Below are positions 58,298 through 64,000 of a stretch of DNA of 64,000 bases, one piece after another; the stretch's first letter is position 1, and each line of letters opens with the position of its first letter. Location: positions 496,001 through 560,000 of the forward strand of contig NZ_BBZK01000005.1 in NCBI RefSeq assembly GCF_001748085.1. Direction: 5' to 3'. Both the position numbers and the translations under genes were made by a program. The notes beneath the pieces were generated by a model that was given only the letters and a program-made list of their open reading frames with translations, searched no databases and was not told the origin of the DNA. The stretch comes from Streptomyces sp. TP-A0874 (GTDB lineage: Bacteria > Actinomycetota > Actinomycetes > Streptomycetales > Streptomycetaceae).

Positions 58298-58448
58298 GTC
58301 CCGTGATCCCTGGTGGGCGCACGACGACAGCTCCGGCACCTCGCCGCATTGTCGGAACATCCCCGATACGCCCAGTGTCGGGACGTCCCTCCGCCTTGCG
58401 ATGCACCGCATCTGACGCCGTGCGCTGATCCACCAGGGATTACGGGAC
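58298..58448. mobile_element. MITE-like element, 151 bases
   Basis: Terminal inverted repeats of 19 bases with one mismatch: GTCCCGTGATCCCTGGTGG at 58298-58316 and its mirror at 58430-58448. The similarity continues inward (GCGCACG-x-CG on each side) after a four-base indel. No coding capacity. No clear target duplication seen. It lies just after the DUF3151 stop and before the terminator. Confidence 0.6.
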
Positions 58449-58452
58449 AAGC

Positions 58453-58491
58453 CTCAGCCCCGACCGGAAACGACACCCGGTCGGGGCTGAG
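58453..58491. terminator. Strong hairpin terminator
   Basis: Perfect 15-base arms (58453-58467 and 58477-58491) with a nine-base loop. Together with the MITE-like element it fills the 400-base gap between the DUF3151 gene and the tryptophan dioxygenase gene; 58492-58682 has no further feature I can support apart from the expected kyn promoter. Confidence 0.75.
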
Positions 58492-58682
58492 CCGGATGGC
58501 TGCGAATCCACGACAGGCCGACCGCTCCGGCGGTCGGCCCTTGCCGTCTCGGGCGCCGTACACCGATGATGCATTTCGGGCTCTCCGCCGCGGCGGAGAG
58601 CCCGAAGAGGGGACCGGGGCTCCGATGCCGACGAGGAAGGGGCGGACCGCTACCCGGTAGCACCAGTACCGAGGAGACCGCG

Positions 58683-59525
58683 ATGTCGCGACAGTCCGAA
58701 GTGTCCCAGAGTATCCAGGAAGTCCCACAGCTGGATTTCGCCGGCACCACGCCGTACGAGGACTACGTCCGCGCCGACGTCCTGACCCACCTCCAGCACC
58801 CCCTCTCCGACGACCCCGGCGAGATGGTCTTCCTGGTGACCACCCAGGTCATGGAGTTGTGGTTCACCGTCATCGTGCACGAGTGGCAGACCGCCGCCAC
58901 CGCGATGCGCCGGGACGACCTGTCCACCGCGCTGGCCGCCCTCCAGCGGTCGGTGTACGAGCTGGAGTCGCTGAACGCCTCCTGGCAGCCGGTGGCGCAC
59001 CTCACCCCCGCGCAGTTCAACGCCTACCGGGGCGCGCTCGGCGAGGGCTCCGGCTTCCAGTCGGCGATGTACCGGCGGTTGGAGTTCCTGCTGGGGGAGA
59101 AGTCCGCGTCGATGCTGGTACCGCACCGCGGTGTGCCGCGCACCCACCAGGAGCTGGAGAAGGCGCTGGGCGAGCCCAGCCTCTACGACGAGGCGCTGCG
59201 CCTGCTGTCCCGCCGCGGCTTCGACATCCCGGAGGCGGTGCTGGCGCGGGACCTCACACAGCGGTACGAGCCGGACCCCGGGGTCGAGGAGGCGTGGCGG
59301 CAGATCTACGCCGGGCCGCAGGACACCGATCTCCTGCAACTCGGTGAGGCGCTGACCGAGGTCGCCGAGCTGGTGTGGCGCTGGCGCAACGACCACCTGG
59401 TGGCCACCCGGCGGGCGATGGGCGCCAAACGCGGCACCGGTGGATCGTCCGGGGTGGCCTGGCTGGAGAAGCGCGCCCAGGGCACCGTCTTCCCCGAGCT
59501 GTGGACGGCGCGCAGCCATGTCTGA
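58683..59525 (+). CDS. kynA: Tryptophan 2,3-dioxygenase
   Basis: Heme enzyme opening the indole ring of L-tryptophan to N-formylkynurenine. 280 residues, almost all helical. Family signatures: TPYEDYVRADVL, FLVTTQVMELWFTVI, LGEGSGFQSAMYRRLEFLLG, the heme-His region WRWRNDHLVATRRAMG and RGTGGSSGVAWLEK. Start ATG 58683; the stop lies inside the kynU start (ATG at 59518), so the operon is coupled. Confidence 0.95.
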   Translation: MSRQSEVSQSIQEVPQLDFAGTTPYEDYVRADVLTHLQHPLSDDPGEMVFLVTTQVMELWFTVIVHEWQTAATAMRRDDLSTALAALQRSVYELESLNASWQPVAHLTPAQFNAYRGALGEGSGFQSAMYRRLEFLLGEKSASMLVPHRGVPRTHQELEKALGEPSLYDEALRLLSRRGFDIPEAVLARDLTQRYEPDPGVEEAWRQIYAGPQDTDLLQLGEALTEVAELVWRWRNDHLVATRRAMGAKRGTGGSSGVAWLEKRAQGTVFPELWTARSHV

Positions 59526-60834
59526 CGTTTCCTCGGCGCGGGGCGCCGGCCTCGTCACCGACCGGGAGCGGTTCCGGGCCGCCGCCGAGCGGTTGGACGC
59601 CACCGACCCGCTGGCGGGGGTGCGCGGCCGCTTCGTGCTCGACGACGCGGCCGACGGCGTGGTCTACCTGGACGGCAACTCGCTCGGCGCCCTGCCGGCC
59701 AACGTACCGGCCCGACTCGCCGAGGTGGTGGGCGAGGAGTGGGGCAGGCTGCGGATCCGGTCCTGGGAGGAGCGCGGCTGGTGGAGCGCGCCGGAGCGGG
59801 TCGGCGAACGCATCGCCCCGTTGATCGGGGCGGCCCCCGGGCAGGTGGTGGTCGCCGACTCCACCAGCGTCAACGTCTTCAAGGCCGTGGTGGCGGCGAT
59901 CCGCATCGCCCAGGCCGGGCCGGAGGGGCCGGGTCCGGAGGGGCCGGGAGCCGTGGGCGCGGAGTCCTTCCCCGGCGGATCGGTGCCGCTGAGGGACGAG
60001 CTGCTGGTCGACGCGGCCACCTTCCCCAGTGACGGCTACATGGCCGAGTCGGCCGCCCGGATGACCGGTTGCCGTATCCGGGCGGTCGAAGCCGCGGAAC
60101 TCCCCGCCGAGTTCGGCCCGCGGACCGCCGCCGCGCTCGTCAACCACGTCGACTACCGCACCGGGCGGTTGCACGACCTGCCCGGCACGACCGCAGCGGC
60201 CCACCGGGCCGGGGTGCCCGTCGTGTGGGACCTGTGCCACAGCGCCGGGGCGCTGCCGGTCGACCTCGACCGGCACCAGGTCGACTTCGCCGTGGGCTGC
60301 ACGTACAAGTACCTCAACGGCGGCCCCGGGGCGCCGGCGTTCCTCTACGTCCGCCGCGACCTGCAGCCCCGGTTCGACTCCCCGCTGCCCGGCTGGACCT
60401 CGCACGCCGACCCGTTCGGGATGGCCCCGTCCTACACCCCGGCCGGCGGCTCGACCCGGGGCCGGGTCGGCACCCCCGACATCCTCTCGCTGCTCGCCCT
60501 GGAAGCCGCGCTGGATGTCTGGGACGGGGTCACCCTCGAAGCGGTCCGCGCCAAGAGCCTGGCGCTCACCGACTTCTTCTCCGAGTGCGTCGCCGCCTAC
60601 GCACCCGAGGGGCGGGTGGAGAACATCACCCCGGAAGCGCATCCGGAGCGCGGCAGCCAGGTGGCGCTGCGCTGCCCGGACGCCGTCAAGGTGATGCCCC
60701 GGCTGATGGAGCGCGGGGTCATTGGCGACCTGCGGCGCCCGGATGTGCTGCGTTTTGGCTTCACGCCCCTGTATACGGGTTTTGCGGACGCGGAACGCGC
60801 CGCATACATCCTCGCGGAGGTGCTGACAGCATGA
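59518..60834 (+). CDS. kynU: Kynureninase
   Basis: PLP enzyme splitting kynurenine into anthranilate and alanine. 438 residues with VYLDGNSLGALP, DSTSVNVFKAVVAA, DLCHSAGALPVDL and the PLP lysine in GCTYKYLNGGPGAPAF. A Gly/Pro/Glu-rich insertion (about 139-160, EGPGPEGPGAVG) breaks the N-terminal half and is probably a surface loop. Overlaps kynA by eight bases and the next gene by ATGA. Confidence 0.94.
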   Translation: MSDVSSARGAGLVTDRERFRAAAERLDATDPLAGVRGRFVLDDAADGVVYLDGNSLGALPANVPARLAEVVGEEWGRLRIRSWEERGWWSAPERVGERIAPLIGAAPGQVVVADSTSVNVFKAVVAAIRIAQAGPEGPGPEGPGAVGAESFPGGSVPLRDELLVDAATFPSDGYMAESAARMTGCRIRAVEAAELPAEFGPRTAAALVNHVDYRTGRLHDLPGTTAAAHRAGVPVVWDLCHSAGALPVDLDRHQVDFAVGCTYKYLNGGPGAPAFLYVRRDLQPRFDSPLPGWTSHADPFGMAPSYTPAGGSTRGRVGTPDILSLLALEAALDVWDGVTLEAVRAKSLALTDFFSECVAAYAPEGRVENITPEAHPERGSQVALRCPDAVKVMPRLMERGVIGDLRRPDVLRFGFTPLYTGFADAERAAYILAEVLTA

Positions 60835-61880
60835 CGACCCCGGCAGACACGGACACCGGCCCGGCCACAGCGACGGCGGCGGACGAGGAGAGGCGCCTGC
60901 TGGCGCTGGAGCCGCGGCCCCCGCGGCACAGCGCGCGCTACGGCCCGCACCCCTCCCAGGTGATCGACTACTACCTGCCGGGGGCCGGTCGGCCGCCCAC
61001 CGCCCGGGTGACCGTGCTGCACGGCGGCTTCTGGCGGGAGGCCTACGACCGCACCCACCTCTCGCCGCTCGCCGACGCCCTGGCCCGCACCGGGATGGCG
61101 GTGGCGCTCGCCGAGTACCGCAGGGTCGGCGGCGGCGGGGGCTGGCCGGAGACCTTCCAGGACGCGGCACGGGTGGCCGAGGTGGCCTGGCCGATGCCCG
61201 CGGGGCCGGTCGTCGGTGACACCGGCGGCGAGGCGGCCACCGGGGAGATCGCCGCATGGCAGGCCCTGGAGGCCGAAGCCGAGGCGGTCGGGGTCGAACA
61301 CGTGGTGCTGGGCCACTCCGCCGGCGGCCAACTGGCGCTCTGGCTGGCGGCCCGGCCGGACCGCCCGGCCAGCACCGGGGCGGACCCCGGCCCCGGACGG
61401 GATGCCTGGTCCGGCGGCGGCGGAACCCGACGGGTGGGGGCCTCGGTCAGCCGCGCCGTGGCGGTCGCCCCGGTCGCCGACCTGGCCGTGGCACACGGGC
61501 TGAAGCTGAGCGACGGCGCGGTGGCCGAACTGCTCGGCGGGCAGGACCAACTGCCCGCCCGACTGCTGCTGGCCGACCCGATGGCGCTGCTGCCGCCCCG
61601 CGTTCCGGTCACGCTGCTGCACGGCGCCGCCGACCCGGACGTGCCGGTAGAGTTGTCCCGCCGCTACACCGAGGCGGCCCGGGCGGCCTCGGCGCGCGCG
61701 GAGGTCGAGAACAGCGCGGCCCGCGGCATCGAGGCCGGCACCGAGAACACCGCCTGGGCCGACGGGGGACGGGTGTTCCTCCGGGAGCTGCCCGGCGGTG
61801 GACACTACGGTCCGCTGATCCCCGGCTCCGACGCCTTCGCCGTCCTGCTGGAGGCGCTCCGCCCGCCGTATCATCCCTGA
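60831..61880 (+). CDS. Alpha/beta hydrolase, probable N-formylkynurenine formamidase
   Basis: 349 residues. VTVLHGGFWREAYDR (oxyanion), AEYRRVGGGGGWPETF, nucleophile VLGHSAGGQLALWLA, acid in GAADPDVPVE and His in GGGHYGPL. In an operon with dioxygenase and kynureninase it supplies the missing middle step, hydrolysis of N-formylkynurenine. It is not the metal-dependent KynB type but resembles the alpha/beta-hydrolase formamidases. Two linker-like inserts (about 125-145 and 265-290) enlarge it. Confidence 0.8.
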   Translation: MTTPADTDTGPATATAADEERRLLALEPRPPRHSARYGPHPSQVIDYYLPGAGRPPTARVTVLHGGFWREAYDRTHLSPLADALARTGMAVALAEYRRVGGGGGWPETFQDAARVAEVAWPMPAGPVVGDTGGEAATGEIAAWQALEAEAEAVGVEHVVLGHSAGGQLALWLAARPDRPASTGADPGPGRDAWSGGGGTRRVGASVSRAVAVAPVADLAVAHGLKLSDGAVAELLGGQDQLPARLLLADPMALLPPRVPVTLLHGAADPDVPVELSRRYTEAARAASARAEVENSAARGIEAGTENTAWADGGRVFLRELPGGGHYGPLIPGSDAFAVLLEALRPPYHP

Positions 61881-61934
61881 GACGGACGGCCGGAAGTCAG
61901 CATCGGAGCCGACGAGGTACGGCGCGGCGGCGCG

Positions 61935-61940
61935 TACCGT
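61935..61940 (+). promoter_or_regulatory. -10 element for leaderless sensor kinase gene
   Basis: TACCGT, seven bases before GTG 61948. Confidence 0.45.
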
Positions 61941-61947
61941 TCGACCG

Positions 61948-63234
61948 GTGACAGAGACGACGACACCCGCCTGGACCGAGGCCCGCGTAGCCCGGACGAT
62001 CCGGCAGATCCTCCGGGAGGATCTGATGAACGACGTCCGGGCGCTGGACCCGCTGCCCCCGCTCAGCAAGGAACGCACCCAGCGCTGGCCGCGGCTGGAG
62101 CGGCTCGGCCTATGCTGGCTTCCGCACGCCTGCGTGCTGCTGATAGCCCTCTTCACCGGTGTCGGGGCGTTCGGGCCCTACTTCTACGGCACGCTGTCCA
62201 GCCTCCTGCTGGCCTTCGCCATCGCCGCGCCGACGGTGCTGACGCTCTTCCGGCCGAAAGCCGCGTACTGGGTGTCCCTGGCGGTGCTCGTCCTCTCCAC
62301 GCTCTACGGGACCTGGTCGGGGCCGGTGCTGTTCGCACACGTCAGCGTCATGGTGCTCACCACCCTCCGGTCGAAGCCACGGGTGGCCCTGGAGATGTGG
62401 GTCATCTCCCTGGCCGCTGCGAGCCTGACCGAAATACTCTTCCTCGACAGTCTCCGAGTCCACTCGGAGGTGGTCCCGCTGGCGTTCATCGGGGCCCTCT
62501 CCCTGGGCACGGCCGCGGCCATCCGGGCCTGGTGGCTGGCGCGCAGCAAGGCGGAGGAGCAGGAGACGCTGGTCGCCGACGTCCGCGGCCAGCGGACCCA
62601 GCTGGAGGAGCGCGCCCGGATAGCCCGCGAACTGCACGACGTCGTGGCCCACCACATGTCGGTGATCGCCATCCAGGCGGAGGCCGCGCCGTACCGGGTG
62701 AAGGACGTACCGGCGGAGCTGACCAGCAGTTTCGCCACCATTCGGGAGAGCGCCGTGATCGCCCTCGCCGAGCTGCGCCGGGTGCTCGGGGTGCTACGCC
62801 TCGCGGACCAGGACACCGGGCTGCCGGACGCTCCGCAGCCGGACCTTTCACGGCTCGGTGAGCTGATCGACGGCGTGCGGGCGGTGGGCACCGAGGTCGA
62901 TTTGGTCGAGAGCGGGGCGAAGCGCGAGCTGCCGCAGGGCGTGGAGCTGTCCGCCTACCGCATCGTCCAGGAGGCGCTGAGCAACGTGCTGCGGCACGCC
63001 CCCGGCGCTCAGGTGCGGGTGGAGACGGCGTACGTGCTGACCGGTCTGGGGCTACGGGTGGTCAACACCGCGCCGACCGGTGAGGCGCAGCCCTCACCGG
63101 GAGTGGGCCAGGGGGTGCCGGGGATGCGGGAGCGCGCCACCATGCTCGGTGGTGAACTGACCGCCGAGCCGACCGCCGAGGGCGGATACCAGGTGCTGGC
63201 GTTCCTCCCCGCCGACCAGGGTGAGCGGACATGA
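61948..63234 (+). CDS. Sensor histidine kinase, NarL/DesK type
   Basis: 428 residues. About five membrane helices (55-200), short loops and no large outer domain, then a HisKA_3 dimerisation helix with phospho-acceptor His230 (IARELHDVVAHHMSV) and an ATPase domain with N box QEALSNVLRHAPGA and G box GVGQGVPGMRERA. Such compact kinases often sense membrane or envelope state. The GTG start has no ribosome site but a leaderless promoter. Stop overlaps the regulator gene. Confidence 0.93.
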   Translation: MTETTTPAWTEARVARTIRQILREDLMNDVRALDPLPPLSKERTQRWPRLERLGLCWLPHACVLLIALFTGVGAFGPYFYGTLSSLLLAFAIAAPTVLTLFRPKAAYWVSLAVLVLSTLYGTWSGPVLFAHVSVMVLTTLRSKPRVALEMWVISLAAASLTEILFLDSLRVHSEVVPLAFIGALSLGTAAAIRAWWLARSKAEEQETLVADVRGQRTQLEERARIARELHDVVAHHMSVIAIQAEAAPYRVKDVPAELTSSFATIRESAVIALAELRRVLGVLRLADQDTGLPDAPQPDLSRLGELIDGVRAVGTEVDLVESGAKRELPQGVELSAYRIVQEALSNVLRHAPGAQVRVETAYVLTGLGLRVVNTAPTGEAQPSPGVGQGVPGMRERATMLGGELTAEPTAEGGYQVLAFLPADQGERT

Positions 63235-63953
63235 CGGAGGTCGGCCCCGAACCGTCCCCGGCGGCCGTCGCCCCCATCCGGGTGCTGATCGCGGACGACC
63301 AGCTCATGGTCCGGGAGGGGTTCTCGGTACTGCTGGGCGCGATGCCGGACATCGAGGTCGTCGGCGAGGCGCGGAACGGCACGGAGGCGGTGAGCGGCGC
63401 CGCGGAGCTGCGGCCCGACGTGGTGCTGATGGACATCCGGATGCCCGGGGGCAACGGGCTGGAGGCCACCCGCCGGATCGCCGGGGAGCGCCAGCCGGAC
63501 GAGGCCTACCCCAAGGTGCTCATCCTCACCACCTTCGACCTGGACGAGTACGTGTACGAGGCGCTGCGCGCCGGTGCCAGCGGCTTCCTGCTCAAGGACG
63601 CCTCCGCCCGGCAACTCGCCGACGCCGTACGGATCGTGGCGGCCGGGGAGGCGCTGCTCGCCCCCACCGTGACCCGGCGCCTGCTGGCCGAGTTCAGCCG
63701 GCTCGGGGCGCCCCGGGCCCCACGGAAGGACCGGATCGAGGCGCTCACCGAGCGGGAGACAGAAGTGCTCTCGCTGATCGCCCAGGGCCTCTCCAACGGC
63801 GAGATCGCCCAGCAACTGGTGGTCAGCGAGGCGACGGTGAAGACCCATGTCAGCCGGGTGCTGGTGAAGCTGGGGCTGCGGGACCGCACCCAGGCGGCGG
63901 TCTTCGCCTACGAGGTGGGCCTGGTCATACCGGGCGGCCGGAGCGGCGGGTAG
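63231..63953 (+). CDS. LuxR/NarL-type response regulator
   Basis: 240 residues. Receiver domain with acidic pair Asp22-Asp23, phospho-acceptor Asp68 (VVLMDIRMPGG), and Lys in FLLKDAS; LuxR HTH at about 170-225 (LTERETEVLSLIAQGLSNGE, then VSEATVKTHVSRVLVKLGLR). Cognate partner of the overlapping kinase gene. Targets unknown. Confidence 0.94.
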   Translation: MTEVGPEPSPAAVAPIRVLIADDQLMVREGFSVLLGAMPDIEVVGEARNGTEAVSGAAELRPDVVLMDIRMPGGNGLEATRRIAGERQPDEAYPKVLILTTFDLDEYVYEALRAGASGFLLKDASARQLADAVRIVAAGEALLAPTVTRRLLAEFSRLGAPRAPRKDRIEALTERETEVLSLIAQGLSNGEIAQQLVVSEATVKTHVSRVLVKLGLRDRTQAAVFAYEVGLVIPGGRSGG

Positions 63954-63962
63954 TTTCTGGAT

Positions 63963-64000
63963 ATGACCGCCGCGCAGCCCCGCCACGCCTCCGCTTTCGA
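63963..64000 (+). CDS. Start of a further gene (cut by window end)
   Basis: ATG at 63963, seven bases after the -10-like TAGTTT (63951-63956), opening MTAAQPRHASAF. Only twelve codons are visible, so no function can be given. The leaderless promoter pattern supports a real start. Confidence 0.5.
   Translation, partial: MTAAQPRHASAF

Overview
The window is a stretch of chromosome from a high-GC actinomycete, most probably Streptomyces or a close relative. Supporting signs are the strong third-position GC bias, several promoters placed for leaderless ATG/GTG starts, the HspR/HAIR heat-shock system, a perfect Streptomyces-type parS site (56402-56415), an ECF SigE-family sigma factor, and the tRNA-Gly / small zinc-ribbon gene / dcd and clpB / dnaK-grpE-dnaJ-hspR neighbourhoods. 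All of this is read from the sequence; no database search was possible.

0-10 kb is mostly conserved core: aspartokinase (with an internal start for its regulatory subunit, but no asd behind it), an ECF sigma factor overlapping a membrane-anchored partner, a secreted EEP-fold hydrolase, a SURF1 protein, an S9 peptidase, a methyltransferase and ThiI.

10.4-15.6 kb is the most unusual region. It is a tightly packed operon encoding a Crp-type cyclic-nucleotide sensor/transcription factor, a class III nucleotidyl-cyclase-like enzyme, a degenerate P-loop protein with a long helical C-terminus, a beta-rich protein of unknown function carrying a TTA codon, and a three-helix membrane protein of the Pycsar-effector type. 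Cyclase and P-loop protein share a glycine-rich motif. I read it as a Pycsar-like signalling or anti-phage module with its own transcriptional receptor.

15.6-30.0 kb looks like a catabolic island: GlpD, a zinc alcohol dehydrogenase, an alpha/beta hydrolase, a complete branched-chain-amino-acid/amide-type ABC importer, and the three parts of a membrane di-iron oxygenase (FAD reductase, His-box desaturase/hydroxylase, Rieske ferredoxin), with an FGGY kinase and a LysR regulator. The enzymes suggest import, oxidation and cleavage of a compound whose polyol part ends as glycerol phosphate and DHAP.

30.0-48.5 kb holds tRNA-Gly(CCC), dcd, a Yip1 protein, a secreted FG-GAP protein, an EtfD-like membrane Fe-S reductase with a TTACT/AGTAA operator, and the HspR regulon (dnaK-grpE-dnaJ-hspR and clpB, both with HAIR operators). 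A compact lasso-peptide cluster (42.1-45.0 kb), including a 38-residue precursor gene, sits between hspR and clpB, bounded by two strong terminators.

48.5-64 kb contains a predicted guanidine-III riboswitch driving a pair of SMR exporters, an aminotransferase, DUF2617 and DUF3151 genes, a membrane-fused spermidine-synthase-like protein, a CoxG-type protein, an aldose epimerase, pyrE, fba, the tryptophan-to-anthranilate operon (tryptophan dioxygenase, kynureninase, formamidase-like hydrolase), a NarL-type two-component pair and the start of one more gene. Two short elements with terminal inverted repeats (51620-51780 and 58298-58448) look like MITEs.
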